Shown: piece by piece, positions 46,892-56,874 of the stretch
Layout: every line of letters begins with the position of its first letter
Position numbering within the stretch: the first letter of the stretch is position 1
Source of the DNA: Tritrichomonas musculus
Lineage: Eukaryota; Parabasalia; Tritrichomonadida; Tritrichomonadidae
Assembly: GCA_039105265.1 (NCBI GenBank)
Contig: JAPFFF010000004.1
Coordinates: forward strand, 1,612,001 to 1,676,000
DNA length: 64,000 nucleotides
Direction of reading: 5' to 3'
Position numbers and translations under genes: made by a program
Notes under the pieces: generated by a model
Told to the model about the DNA's origin: nothing
The model's database searches: none
What the model saw: the letters and a program-made list of their open reading frames with translations, nothing else

Positions 46892-49882
46892 TCATTCTGA
46901 TGATTGTGACAATTTTTGATATTCGTAATTTAATTGCTTATATAATTCGTACTTAGATTTATTAATTTCTTTTTGTCTTTCGATTTTATTCATTAGTTGT
47001 TGCTTTTTCTGCATTTCTTTGATGTGATCTGGCTTTCCCATTAAATTATATTTTGTCATTATTCTTGCTTTAATCATTTCTCTTCTTTTAATTCGGAATT
47101 TATAGTTCATTTTCCAAATTTTGAAATATGTGGAAAGAGCAGAAATTGGTGGTAAAATTTTATTTTTGATCATTTGATTTTCTTGGTCTGTTTTTGATAT
47201 ATCAAAATTATTATTTAAATCATTTTCATTTGTATTATTAACTTTTTCATGATTTTTTTCATTGTCTGAATTTTCTGATATATTTTCATTTTTAGTTTGA
47301 TCATTAATTTTCTTTGGCATTTTAAATTCGAGATCGTCATCTGATGAAATAGGATTTGCTGAAGGAAGCGTTTCACCGCTTGCCATTTCATCAAGAGAAA
47401 AAGATTCTAGCGAAGTTTTTAGGTGCTTTTCTTGAGAAGCATCCAGACGAATCTTTTTCATTTTTGTATCAAACAAAACAACATGTTCTTCATTCTGTCC
47501 TTCTTCGCTAGCAAGTTCTTCTTCTTCAACAAAACTTATTTGGTGATTATTTAAAGCAGGGGAATCTTGGCTAATAATATTTTCATCATGAACATTTTTA
47601 TTTATAATTTTAGCCTTTATCTGATTTCGTTTATTTTTATTTGAATTCTTATTCGGTCCATCATCATCACTTTCGAAATCTTCGAAAGCAGAAGAACTCC
47701 TTTGTGTATTCGGAAGAGTTTCATCACTAGCAAATTCAAGAGAAGCACTATGAGTAAGTTTTAAGTGATCATTTAAATTTTTTCTTCTTTGAAGATCACA
47801 CTCATTTGTATTACTAGAACTTGTTTGTTGAGGGACAAAACTTGAATGATGGAGAGTTTCGTCACTTGCTAGCTCGAGAGATGTGCTAATCTGAACTGGC
47901 TTTCCCTTATTTTGTATTTCAACTTTTAATGATTGATTTTTTTTGAAATTTGAATTATCGTTCCCTTCTGAAAGTTGATCAAAATTATCATCTTTATTTG
48001 ATGAGGAAGAAGAAGCAACTTCAATTGATAATGATTGCATAATTTTTGCAGAATCAGTTTCTTGATTTCCTTCATCACTTGCAAGTTCAGCTTGAGATGT
48101 TGGGAAATGATTAACTTTATTAGATTCCCAAATATTTTTGGATTTATTTGGATTCAATGAATCAGATTGATTTGATTGGGTATTTTGAGTATTTGAATCA
48201 CTTGCGAGCTCAGGTGATAAACTTTGATTGATTGTGAAATGTATATGGTTGTCATTGTTAGTATTAGTATCATTTCTTTTACCTGGATTTTCTTTTTTTG
48301 TGGATTTTCTTTCAAAAATTAGTTCTTCTGCATCAATCTCAGTGGAAGTATGCTTATGTGTATCTGATTTAACGTTAGGATTCTCTTCAGTAAAACTTTG
48401 TTGAGACTTTGATAGGATTTCTTCACTAGCAAGTTCAGTTAAAAACAAATTTGATTTGGTTGTTTCATCATTGTGATTTTGAAAATTACTTAGTTCTGAC
48501 GATACGCTTTGCTGATTTTTCGGTAAGGTTTCTTCGCTTGCTGGTTCTTCTTCATGAACAAATTTGGTTTTATTTTTTGATTTCAAATCTTCTTTATCAG
48601 ATGATGAAGAAGTTTTCAATGGATCTGAAGAAAATTCAAAATCGCTTGAAAAAGTATTATTGTTATTTCCTCTTATTAAATTGTTTTTGAAATTAATTTG
48701 GTTTTGAGATCTTTGTTCAATCATATAATTCTGATGTGAATTTTTTGGGATATTAATTACATTTTCATTGAGTTTTCCATATGATTTTTTAGTGTGATTC
48801 GATTGTGAACTAGAATCATTTGATAACGAAGCAGAGTCATTATCATCGCTTGATATAAATAAATCTTTCTTTTTTGTTTGAACCGGTGATAAAGTTTTAC
48901 TTTTATTCAATTGCTTATTTTGATTTTTTCTATTAAAATCATCTGAATTGCAAAATTGGCTAGAAATTGAATCAGATGAATAAGACAATAAATTTCTATT
49001 TTTACTTCGGTGAATAAGCTTTTTTTTATTTGATGAATTTTGAATTGAGGGCTGAAACTCATTAAAAATATTTTCATCAAAATCATTTTCTGTATGCTTA
49101 ATTAATGCCAAAGAAATATCATTTAATTTTTCTGATTTGTCTATAAAGATGTTAAACTGATTTATCTGTCCAAATGATTGGATAATTGCAGAATATTGAG
49201 TTATTAATGACTTTTCTAATTCAAGAAGAATTGCTGTCTTATATATAAATTGATTCTGACTAATCATCGTCTGCTTTAAAAATTTAAAATAAGAAGATGG
49301 TGATAAACTTTTGCATCGTAATCTTAAGTCATGGATTTTATCTTGATAGTTTTGGGATTGTATATAAAAAGTAAAATAATCTTGTTTCTGTTCTTGTTTT
49401 TTCTTTTTATATTTAAGAACTTTAACAATAACATCATTGATGTAAATGGATTTAAAGCATTTTCTTTCTTGAATTAGAAAAGTAGCAAGCTTATCTCTTG
49501 AATATTTACCAGAAAAAAATGATGAAACGTTTTTTCCATCAAGAAGTTTTAAATGAGGGCATAAATTAATAATATGTGCTTTAAACAGTGGGAGGCTACA
49601 AACTTTATTTCCTGATAAACAAAGAACGTTTAATTGATGTAAATGAGATAGAGGCTCTAATGCTGATATCCGTTCAATACAATTTGATTCTAAGTGCAAT
49701 GTCGTTAATAAACTAAATTGTTTTAAATTTGATAAATCGGAAATATGATTAAAGGATAGAGATAGTAGTGTACAATAACATTTTGCGTTTGGTAGATTAT
49801 CAATGGTGGTAATTCCCATTCCTGTCGCTTTTATAGATGTAGAATTTTGTAAATTTTTAACGAAAGATGATAAGCAAAGCAT
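46892..49882 (-). CDS. LRR protein with dispersed ELASDETLP motifs
   Basis: The 996-residue protein begins with SDS22-type leucine-rich repeats (residues 20-120: LLSLSFNHISDLSNL, LTTLHLESNCIERISAL, LNVLCLSGNKVCSLP) closed by a cap (CPHLKLLDGKNVS). A coiled-coil segment follows (about 130-270). Residues about 300-880 are Asn/Ser/Asp/Gln-rich and hold eight or more spaced copies of a short motif near ELAS(D/E)ETLP. The last 110 residues are basic and helical (IWKMNYKFRIKRREMIKARIM ... QKKQQLMNKIERQKE). LRR-plus-coiled-coil proteins of this kind (CEP97, LRRC-type) often sit at centrosomes or axonemes; that is only an analogy. The motif array could be a multivalent peptide docking platform. Confidence 0.72.
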   Translation of the reverse strand: MLCLSSFVKNLQNSTSIKATGMGITTIDNLPNAKCYCTLLSLSFNHISDLSNLKQFSLLTTLHLESNCIERISALEPLSHLHQLNVLCLSGNKVCSLPLFKAHIINLCPHLKLLDGKNVSSFFSGKYSRDKLATFLIQERKCFKSIYINDVIVKVLKYKKKKQEQKQDYFTFYIQSQNYQDKIHDLRLRCKSLSPSSYFKFLKQTMISQNQFIYKTAILLELEKSLITQYSAIIQSFGQINQFNIFIDKSEKLNDISLALIKHTENDFDENIFNEFQPSIQNSSNKKKLIHRSKNRNLLSYSSDSISSQFCNSDDFNRKNQNKQLNKSKTLSPVQTKKKDLFISSDDNDSASLSNDSSSQSNHTKKSYGKLNENVINIPKNSHQNYMIEQRSQNQINFKNNLIRGNNNNTFSSDFEFSSDPLKTSSSSDKEDLKSKNKTKFVHEEEPASEETLPKNQQSVSSELSNFQNHNDETTKSNLFLTELASEEILSKSQQSFTEENPNVKSDTHKHTSTEIDAEELIFERKSTKKENPGKRNDTNTNNDNHIHFTINQSLSPELASDSNTQNTQSNQSDSLNPNKSKNIWESNKVNHFPTSQAELASDEGNQETDSAKIMQSLSIEVASSSSSNKDDNFDQLSEGNDNSNFKKNQSLKVEIQNKGKPVQISTSLELASDETLHHSSFVPQQTSSSNTNECDLQRRKNLNDHLKLTHSASLEFASDETLPNTQRSSSAFEDFESDDDGPNKNSNKNKRNQIKAKIINKNVHDENIISQDSPALNNHQISFVEEEELASEEGQNEEHVVLFDTKMKKIRLDASQEKHLKTSLESFSLDEMASGETLPSANPISSDDDLEFKMPKKINDQTKNENISENSDNEKNHEKVNNTNENDLNNNFDISKTDQENQMIKNKILPPISALSTYFKIWKMNYKFRIKRREMIKARIMTKYNLMGKPDHIKEMQKKQQLMNKIERQKEINKSKYELYKQLNYEYQKLSQSSE
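47370..48560 (-). repeat. Dispersed ELASDETLP motif array
   Basis: Eight to nine spaced copies occur in the protein: PASEETLP, LASEEILS, LASDSNTQ, LASDEGNQ, LASDETLH, FASDETLP, LASEEGQN, MASGETLP. Spacing is irregular (about 25-75 residues), so this is not a simple tandem repeat. A Ser-rich or hydrophobic stretch often follows. Confidence 0.75.
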
Positions 49883-50383
49883 TTTTATATTTGATCAAAA
49901 ACTTTACAAATAAAATATAAAAAACGAATTATTTATTTTATATATTCAAAATAAATGCTAATTTTATTGCATAGAAAAACGTTCTTTGTAAAATAATTAT
50001 TGCAATATTATGGTTGTTATCAAGTGAATTTATTGATATAAATATTAATCGTATCATTAGGCAAAATTTATAATACATAGTTGATAAATGAATAAAATCT
50101 CCTGAAAATTTATTTACATATCATGTTACCCTCATAATTCAATTTCATTAAAATTATTCCATGCCAAAAAGATCATATGGTCATCATATAACTAATTTAT
50201 TTGATGAAAAATATGCTATTTTAGATAAAAAGAATTATGGTCTACAAAAAAAGTCATATTTCTCTGTATAATCGGCAATAACAAAAAGCATTTTCAAACA
50301 GATTTTCAAAGAAAAAATTGAATACATTTCTATCAAAATTCAAAATTTTATAAAATAATCAATTTACCTTTTTTTATTTCATT
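49883..50383. other. Intergenic between divergent genes
   Basis: About 500 bp, A/T-rich, between the starts of the LRR and kinase genes. A TTTCATTATG initiator-like sequence abuts the kinase ATG. A CATATGGTCATCATATAAC stretch lies near 50174. Nothing else is recognised. Confidence 0.55.
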
Positions 50384-51589
50384 ATGCAAGATACACCGCT
50401 AAGTCAATACGAAATCCATAGTAGAATCGGTTCCGGGGCATTCTCTCAAGTGTATAATGGAATTCATATTTCTACACAGTCTAAAGTCGCCATCAAAATT
50501 ATTGATTTTGAAAAATTAGAGACAGACGACCGCATTGGTGCTATACGCGAAGTTGCTGCTTTACTTCAAATTGATCATCCAAGTGTCGTTTCTTTATATA
50601 ATTTTACTTTTAATGAAGATAAATTATATCTATTTCTAGAACACTTATCTAATGGAACTCTTCTAGATAAAGCAAATCGTATGCATGGGATTCCTGAGGA
50701 TCAAGCACGCAAATATTTTCAAGAAATGATATCATCTTTATATTATTTACATCATACAAGAGGAATTGTTCACCGAGATCTTAAACTTCAAAATATGATG
50801 TTAACTCGTGATGATCATATCAAACTTATTGATTTTGGTTTTTGTAATTCAACGATTAAATCAAACATTTTTCATACGTTTGTTGGCACTCCTGGATTTA
50901 CAGCACCTGAAATTATTGATTCAAATGGGCAAGGATACACTGAATCGTGTGATATTTTTTCACTTGGTTCATGTTTGTATTCTATGGTGGCTGGCAAAAG
51001 ACCTTTTGATCTTCAAAACAAGAATAAGCAATTACTTATTGATCAGATTGACGCACTTAATTTAAATGATGATAAAAAGCCATTTTCACCTGAACTGCAG
51101 GAGCTTTTACGAGGCATGCTATGCTCTAATCCAGCACAAAGAATGACATTGGAGCAAATATTTGCCAGCAATTGGGTTCAAATCAGCTCTATTCCATCTT
51201 CAGGATTGCAATCACCAGTTGATTTACGCCGTTTTACCACAAAAGAGTCTCTCCAACTCGTTTCCAGAAAAAACATTTTGAAACCCAACGATGTTGCTAT
51301 TGCAGCTCTCAAAAAATTTGGTTGTTATTCGGTTGATAAAGTTGTTACTGAGTTGAGACGTGGAAGAATTACAGATGGAACATCAGCTTATTTAATGATG
51401 ATGAATACTTTACCTCCTGAAGAGCTTTGCAAAGAATTGTTTCCAAGTCAAGAACCTTCTTCTCCTCCAACAACCAAAAAAATGTCTCCGCATGTAAAAA
51501 TACCTCTTTCAGCATCAAAAAAGCATTGCTCACATCACAAACGAAAAAGCGATTCTAACATCAAATCCTCAAAAATACCTCCTGCTTAA
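50384..51589 (+). CDS. CAMK/SNF1-MARK-like Ser/Thr protein kinase
   Basis: A 401-residue active-looking kinase. The Gly loop is IGSGAFSQVYNG (residues 15-26), ATP Lys in VAIKII (about 37), catalytic loop HRDLKLQN, metal Asp in DFGF, activation segment ending GTPGFTAPEI. All catalytic residues are present. The region after the kinase domain, VAIAALKKFGCYSVDKVVTELRRGR...SAYLMMM (about 305-345), resembles the UBA-like domain of SNF1/AMPK/MARK kinases, so the protein is probably in that group. The tail is basic and Ser-rich (KKHCSHHKRKSDSN). T-loop Thr in HTFVGTPGF is the likely activating site. The start at 50384 directly follows TTTCATT, an initiator-like sequence. Confidence 0.9.
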   Translation: MQDTPLSQYEIHSRIGSGAFSQVYNGIHISTQSKVAIKIIDFEKLETDDRIGAIREVAALLQIDHPSVVSLYNFTFNEDKLYLFLEHLSNGTLLDKANRMHGIPEDQARKYFQEMISSLYYLHHTRGIVHRDLKLQNMMLTRDDHIKLIDFGFCNSTIKSNIFHTFVGTPGFTAPEIIDSNGQGYTESCDIFSLGSCLYSMVAGKRPFDLQNKNKQLLIDQIDALNLNDDKKPFSPELQELLRGMLCSNPAQRMTLEQIFASNWVQISSIPSSGLQSPVDLRRFTTKESLQLVSRKNILKPNDVAIAALKKFGCYSVDKVVTELRRGRITDGTSAYLMMMNTLPPEELCKELFPSQEPSSPPTTKKMSPHVKIPLSASKKHCSHHKRKSDSNIKSSKIPPA

Positions 51590-52015
51590 GCTGATTTTAT
51601 GCTTTCATGCGTATTATTCCATGTTTTTTGCTCATTGTTAATTAATTAATTTTTTGTTTTTATCTATAAAATAATTTTGTGATTTATTTTCTGATTATTT
51701 TTATTGGTTGATTTTCGATATTTGAAAATCCTTTTTGTTTTATAATATTAAATAAAAGGTAATTTTTGATTGAGCATATCTTCAGTCACCTGAGCAAGTA
51801 TTTTGGATTTATTAATGGAAAACATATAGATTTTTTTTTTTTTTTTTTTTTTTATCAAAGCTTATTAATAGTTTGCAACCAAAACAAAAAACCTTAATTA
51901 TTTGTTTCTCCATGAGTTCTTCAAACAATGCTGTTTGAGCAGCAAAAAAGATATATAATCAATTACTTGAGTGAAAGAACAGAGATTTTATTTAAATTAA
52001 GTAAATATTAATAAC
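51590..52015. other. Intergenic between convergent genes
   Basis: A/T-rich; a run of about 22 T at 51832-51853. No gene seen. Confidence 0.6.
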
Positions 52016-52999
52016 TTAGAGATTCTGCAATGGAATAAGAAATTCCAATGGAACAGTCCAAATTTGGCCATTTTTATCTTTAATTTGCCATTCATCACCG
52101 CAGGCATCAACAATTTCATATTCATCATCAGGAGTTATTTTATTATCATTATCAACTTCAATAATTCTATCAATTGTTACAGTAAACTTTTCCTTTTTAC
52201 GCTTTGGTGAGTGCTTTGTCCAAAATGTGGGTTCTACAACTTTGTTTATATCAACAGAAAAATCTTTCTTATCGCTATCACCAACTATTTGATTTATTGT
52301 TTCACTATCAATCTTTGAGATCTCATCTATAACTTTCTTAATTTCAGATGCTGTAGCATTTAATAATTCTTCTGCTTGTTGAAAAACGCGATCTCGGTTC
52401 TGGCAATATTCAAGAAACTTTGAACGAAATTCAAGATAAAGAGTTTGAATGCGCTGTAGTTTAATGTCAACGGCAGAAAGATCTTTTTGTTGTTGATAAA
52501 TTGAGTTTGGCATAGCTTTTTTGTTTGCGATTGTATTGAAAAGTTTAGATAAAAGTTGATCATATTTTTTACGGGAACTTATGAGATGCTCAATCGGTTC
52601 ATGAATTATTGACTTTAGTCTTGAGAGATCTGTATTAATCATTCTGAGACTGTTGTTAAACTTTTCAATTAATGGTGCTGTTTTCGTACTTTGTATATTA
52701 GCTAAATTTTTCGTTATTTCTCTAAATTTTAGAAAAAATCGATTATGAGAGTCAACGAAATGGCGAAATAGAGCATTTTCAGGAGAATCTATAGAGTTGG
52801 TACTTCTTTTCGATAATGATGATGTATAAGCGGCTTCACTGGCTTTATATCCTTTTACAAGGCCAGAAAGAGCAGAATCTAATTGGTAAATAATATCTCT
52901 TTCGCTTTGCAGATAAGATACAAGAAAGAGAATGTCAGGATAATCATATTTCAAACTAAAATCTGTGGGGATTTTCCAGAGGAGGTTAGAGAGCGTCAT
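52016..52999 (-). CDS. F-BAR-like protein with C-terminal SH3 domain
   Basis: A 327-residue protein. Residues 25-225 are a long helical region (SERDIIYQLDSALSGLVKGY, FRHFVDSHNRFFLKFREITKN, EHLISSRKKYDQLLSKLF) with the layout of an F-BAR dimer: an FCH-like start, then conserved Lys/Tyr KKYDQL in the third helix. The C-terminus (about 270-327: IDRIIEVDNDNKITPDDEYEIVDACGDEWQIKDKNGQIWTVPLEFLIPL) reads as an SH3 domain, with ALYDY-like residues diverged but the W and the P-x-x-F/Y end present. Such proteins bend membranes in endocytosis or cytokinesis and recruit actin regulators. Family assignment is by pattern. Confidence 0.6.
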   Translation of the reverse strand: MTLSNLLWKIPTDFSLKYDYPDILFLVSYLQSERDIIYQLDSALSGLVKGYKASEAAYTSSLSKRSTNSIDSPENALFRHFVDSHNRFFLKFREITKNLANIQSTKTAPLIEKFNNSLRMINTDLSRLKSIIHEPIEHLISSRKKYDQLLSKLFNTIANKKAMPNSIYQQQKDLSAVDIKLQRIQTLYLEFRSKFLEYCQNRDRVFQQAEELLNATASEIKKVIDEISKIDSETINQIVGDSDKKDFSVDINKVVEPTFWTKHSPKRKKEKFTVTIDRIIEVDNDNKITPDDEYEIVDACGDEWQIKDKNGQIWTVPLEFLIPLQNL

Positions 53000-53112
53000 T
53001 CTTTATACAAATAAAGAATAAAATTTGGTTAACAAATAAATTCAAAAAAACTTAACAAAAATTTATATATAAAAAAAAAGAGAAAAAACGGTTAAGAAAT
53101 ATTAGACTTTGT

Positions 53113-54393
53113 TTAGGTTCTAAATTCGTAAGTTCCATCTTTTGTAAGATAACGAACCCATGTAACTGCTTGATAACCACTTTTCTCGAATACTTTCAAG
53201 TATTGAACACGAAGACCAGAAACTGTAAAGAATGGAATTTCAAAGTTAACGACAATAGGTCTCTTTGATTCTTCTTCTTCACTTTCAACGGAAGGAAGAC
53301 CAAAGTGAGCACGAAGTGAAAATTGTTTTCTTCCTGGGAATTGTTTAATTGTCCAAACAAGAGCATTATCATTTGGTGAGTATCTCATTCTTCCTGCTGT
53401 GCATTGAGCCTTTGGTGTATCTACATCAGGTGGAACTGGAACACGGATTTGAACGTTTTGGGCAACTGATTGTGGTCTATATTGAGCTCTAGCACGGATG
53501 AGCATTTCGACTCTTGATCGCTTATATCTTTCGATTGTTGAATCGATATGAATAATTGGCTTAATTGCTGCTGATAACCTGTATCTCATTAAATTAAATT
53601 CACCATCAGGTGGGATAAAGGTGATTGATCTGTCTCTTTCAAATTGTGATAACTTAACGCATGGGTGGAACTTAATATCTTCTAATTCAAAAACTCTTCT
53701 GGAAACGTCTGTTTGATGCTGTTGTTCGTCGCCTTGATCAAATAAGATTTTATCATTAAGACCAATTCTTAATTCAGGCATACCTGAGAGGTATGTTGCT
53801 AAGTTAATTTCACCAACAATTTCATTGTGAATGACAGCGCCATTCTTTGCAACAAGCATGTTGACTTTTTCGATAACATCAACGAAAACTTCATTAACTG
53901 AGTATTCGAGATTTTCTTTTCTCCATGTAACAAGACCTGTAGCATTAACAGGAACGTTTGTTGGTTGTGCTGAAAGATCACGTGGCTTGTCACGAAGAAT
54001 ATATTCACTGAGAGCTTGTGGGTCGGTTAATTGTGGGTAGCCATAATCCATAACTTCATCGAGAAGTTCGTAGACAAGTGAAAAGTTGTCAATAATGTCT
54101 TCTGCTGTTAACTTGTCAAGATAGAACTCGAAAAGCTTTGCTAAGGAGGAAAGGAAAGTAAGAAGGAGAGTAACGTTTGAGTTTGTGCGAGTTACAGCTA
54201 CGAAGTACATTGAAGCTCGGTCAATATAAGCAAAGCACCAGTCATCAACACGAAATACTGGGTTTGGTAAAATTTTGTCATTTTGTTGGATGTGGGCCAT
54301 AAACTTATCTGGGATGGACATATCGACTTCGCCTCGGTAGTCAAAATTGATTAGAACACGGCCTTTTGAATCAAGAATATAGATAGCTGACAT
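53113..54393 (-). CDS. AP1M: AP-1 clathrin adaptor complex, mu subunit
   Basis: The 426-residue protein is a full-length mu adaptin, closest to AP-1 mu. The N-terminal longin domain opens MSAIYILDSKGRVLINFDYRGEVDMS, as in AP-1 mu, with ELLDEVMDYGYPQLTD. The C-terminal mu-homology domain includes VNEVFVDVIEKVNMLV, MPELRIGLNDKILFD, FIPPDGEFNLMRYR and ends SGYQAVTWVRYLTKDGTYEFRT. Length matches the family's 420-430. It binds YxxPhi sorting signals at the trans-Golgi/endosome and is part of the AP-1 heterotetramer with gamma, beta1 and sigma1. Higher conservation and less A/T-biased codons suggest strong expression. Divergent from a helical-repeat gene 379 bp away. Confidence 0.96.
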   Translation of the reverse strand: MSAIYILDSKGRVLINFDYRGEVDMSIPDKFMAHIQQNDKILPNPVFRVDDWCFAYIDRASMYFVAVTRTNSNVTLLLTFLSSLAKLFEFYLDKLTAEDIIDNFSLVYELLDEVMDYGYPQLTDPQALSEYILRDKPRDLSAQPTNVPVNATGLVTWRKENLEYSVNEVFVDVIEKVNMLVAKNGAVIHNEIVGEINLATYLSGMPELRIGLNDKILFDQGDEQQHQTDVSRRVFELEDIKFHPCVKLSQFERDRSITFIPPDGEFNLMRYRLSAAIKPIIHIDSTIERYKRSRVEMLIRARAQYRPQSVAQNVQIRVPVPPDVDTPKAQCTAGRMRYSPNDNALVWTIKQFPGRKQFSLRAHFGLPSVESEEEESKRPIVVNFEIPFFTVSGLRVQYLKVFEKSGYQAVTWVRYLTKDGTYEFRT

Positions 54394-54772
54394 TCAACTA
54401 GAGTTTAATAAACCTTGTCACTTTTTTTAAAATTCAATTTAAAAAAGGGCATTGCAACTTTTTGAATACTTCACAAATATCCAATTGAACTAATAAAATT
54501 GTTCCTTGGTCAAATGCCCAAAACTATTATAAAAAAAATATAGGCAATCATTTTCTCTTTTTGAATTTCTTGTAAATTTAATAAGAATTGAAAAAGATAT
54601 TGATGAGAGTATATTATTTTAGTTGAGTTAAAATTTCTGTTTTTTTATCGTTTATTATTCAAATTTGATTAAAAGATGGCTCTTAATTTGTTATAGTTAT
54701 TTACGATGAACAAATATGCTTTTAAAAAGTTTCCTCCTGTAAAAATGATTTTTTTTAAACGAAATTTAATAA
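54394..54772. other. Intergenic between divergent genes
   Basis: A/T-rich spacer that should hold promoters for AP-1 mu and the next gene. No distinct motif recognised. Confidence 0.5.
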
Positions 54773-56041
54773 ATGGATGACAATGATTTGAATTCTATTA
54801 GAGCTGATTTGAGAGATACTAATAAAGATTATGATTGCTATGCTCTTCCCTTTATAATGGGGCAATTTTCAAAAAAAGATTTATGTCGTATTTTAAATTT
54901 TTTTCCTTTTTTTTCTAAAGAGATTCAAATTCAAGTTTTAAATCAATTGTTTACGATTACTTTCTTGGAAGATGCAGATGAAGATTTTGCAGTACGAAGG
55001 CTTACTTTAAATTTAGAAGTTATTGATTATCTAATTAATGATAATTATTTTGATTCAATTGATGTTTCTCAGCATATTATAAATTTTTTTTATCGTATTT
55101 TTGATCTAGGCCCGCATTTTTCAAATTGTCAACAAAGATTTATAGATATTTTTTCTAAATATATTCGAATCCATAATGAATTAAAGACTCCAGAGTTTTT
55201 TGATTTTATTTCTAAATTCATTGAATATTTTTGTTCAACACTTAATCTGTTGCCATTATTTATTTCCCTTATTTGTTTTAGGCCATATCCATCAAAAGAT
55301 CTAATTGATTCGATGGTTAATTTTATTTATTCGAATTTTGATGACAGACAAGATATTTCATTAATATTCGATTTCTTTGAATTTTGTGTCAAAAACCAAC
55401 TCGATATAGATTACGGACCATTTTTCCAAAAAATACCTTTTTTATTATCAAAGAATGATAAAAAAGTGTATTCTTCATTTATTGATTTTTTACTAATATT
55501 TCCAGAAGCTAAACCGGATATTTTGCCACTCCTCCTTCAGATTGAAAGCAGCATGGATAGCGATAAATTAAAAAACAAAATATTTCATATTTTTGTTAAT
55601 AAAAAATACTATGAAATCTGGAAAGAATCTAATGCAAATGAAATTATTGACTGTGTATCTAAATACTTAAAATCAGAAAATAAGCGTTTGCAATCAATTG
55701 CTATTTATTTGTTTATTAATTACCAACAAATTTCAAATGTTCCTTTTTCGAATGATGTTGCCAAATTATTAATCGACAATTTTGAAATTCCATTTTTAAC
55801 TACTCCTGTTTCTCTTTTGCTTATTAAATGGATTAATGATACTTCTATGAATGATAAGACAAAGTTTGACTTATATAAGTTAATACTTAATGAATATGAT
55901 AATATTAAATTAGTTATAACTTCTGACATAAAAGAAGATCAGTATCAAACTTGTTTGTATTCACTTTTAGGTACTTATATTGATATAATATATTCATTTG
56001 GTCTTGAAGAAAAATCTTTAAAAGATTCGAATTATGAATAA
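54773..56041 (+). CDS. Helical-repeat protein, unknown function
   Basis: A 422-residue protein made of helices with HEAT/ARM-like spacing (for example SKEIQIQVLNQLFTITFL, EVIDYLIND, LQSIAIYLFINYQQISNV). Many Phe and Ile residues, A/T-driven. No domain is recognised, no signal peptide or membrane helix is convincing. Start ATG at 54773 (MDDNDLNSIRADLRD) is the first in frame. TAA stop is followed by ATT. It belongs with the other anonymous ARM-like protein in this window in style, but the two show no obvious sequence relation. Confidence 0.6.
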   Translation: MDDNDLNSIRADLRDTNKDYDCYALPFIMGQFSKKDLCRILNFFPFFSKEIQIQVLNQLFTITFLEDADEDFAVRRLTLNLEVIDYLINDNYFDSIDVSQHIINFFYRIFDLGPHFSNCQQRFIDIFSKYIRIHNELKTPEFFDFISKFIEYFCSTLNLLPLFISLICFRPYPSKDLIDSMVNFIYSNFDDRQDISLIFDFFEFCVKNQLDIDYGPFFQKIPFLLSKNDKKVYSSFIDFLLIFPEAKPDILPLLLQIESSMDSDKLKNKIFHIFVNKKYYEIWKESNANEIIDCVSKYLKSENKRLQSIAIYLFINYQQISNVPFSNDVAKLLIDNFEIPFLTTPVSLLLIKWINDTSMNDKTKFDLYKLILNEYDNIKLVITSDIKEDQYQTCLYSLLGTYIDIIYSFGLEEKSLKDSNYE

Positions 56042-56354
56042 ATTATAAAGTATTGTTTTGTTTATGCATATTAATATATAAAGTATGATATATACAAATC
56101 TTATGAATGCATTTACATTTAAGTTAAAATGAAAAAATTATTTTTGCTTAAGATAAATTAAGCTTGAATTTTTAAAATCTTTTTTTGAAATTTCTATTCC
56201 TTTCAAATTATTTCAAATTTTTTGAATTTCAAATTTAATTTTTCAATAAATTTGTTATATTATGAATTGACCTTTTTTCACCTTTATAAAATAAATTGAC
56301 CTTTATAAAAATTTTAAAATTGCGGTTTTGGCCGACCTTTTTCTTAGCAGAAAC
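56042..56354. promoter_or_regulatory. Upstream region of eL37 gene
   Basis: About 300 bp of A/T-rich spacer. Close to the gene the sequence ACCTTTATAAAA occurs twice (near 56281 and 56300), once each after TC and TG. The repeat in front of a ribosomal protein gene could be a promoter element; inferred from position only. Confidence 0.4.
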
Positions 56355-56603
56355 ATGGGTGCAGGTACTCCATCATTCGGTCCACGTCATAACAAAACAC
56401 ATACTGTTTGCCGCCGTTGCGGACATCGCTCATATCATATTCAGAAAGGAAAATGCGCCTTCTGTGGCTATCCAGATCCATCAATGCGCCATTACGCTTG
56501 GGGAAAGAAGGCACACGCAAAGAGAACAGTCGGAACTGGTCGCGCCAGACATTTAAAGCAATGCATCAAAGCACTTCAAGCTACTTATGCTCCAAAGAAA
56601 TAA
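56355..56603 (+). CDS. RPL37: Ribosomal protein eL37 (60S)
   Basis: An 82-residue protein matching eL37: [16 protein letters not shown] (family TKGTxSFGKRxNKTH), then a zinc ribbon with CRRCGH and CAFCGY (four Cys at about residues 19, 22, 34, 37), then [19 protein letters not shown] (family RRNTTGTGRMRHLK). It binds the 5.8S/25S rRNA region of the large subunit. The start is the ATG at 56355; a longer frame would need a TTG at 56328. It ends TAA followed by ATA. Base composition is clearly richer in G+C than surroundings, as expected for a highly expressed gene. Confidence 0.97.
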   Translation: MGAGTPSFGPRHNKTHTVCRRCGHRSYHIQKGKCAFCGYPDPSMRHYAWGKKAHAKRTVGTGRARHLKQCIKALQATYAPKK

Positions 56604-56874
56604 ATACATAATTAAACGATGACGTTAAATGGTTATTTAGCATTATACTTTGCCTTATTTCGTTTCGACATTTTTAAACTTGCTTTTTCATCTAGATCAA
56701 TTATTTTATCTTTTTCGAATGCTTTTTTTATTTTCTTAGTAATTCAAAAAGTTTTATCAAAATTTAATCTTGTTCTGTAAAAAATCAGAGGAAAAACATT
56801 TTATTTGTGAAAAAGAAATATAATATTTGTATAATATTGAAAAAAAAAAAAAAATAATAATAATGATTGCTTTC
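56604..56874. other. Short spacer between convergent genes
   Basis: A/T-rich, with an A run near 56840. No feature seen. Confidence 0.6.
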
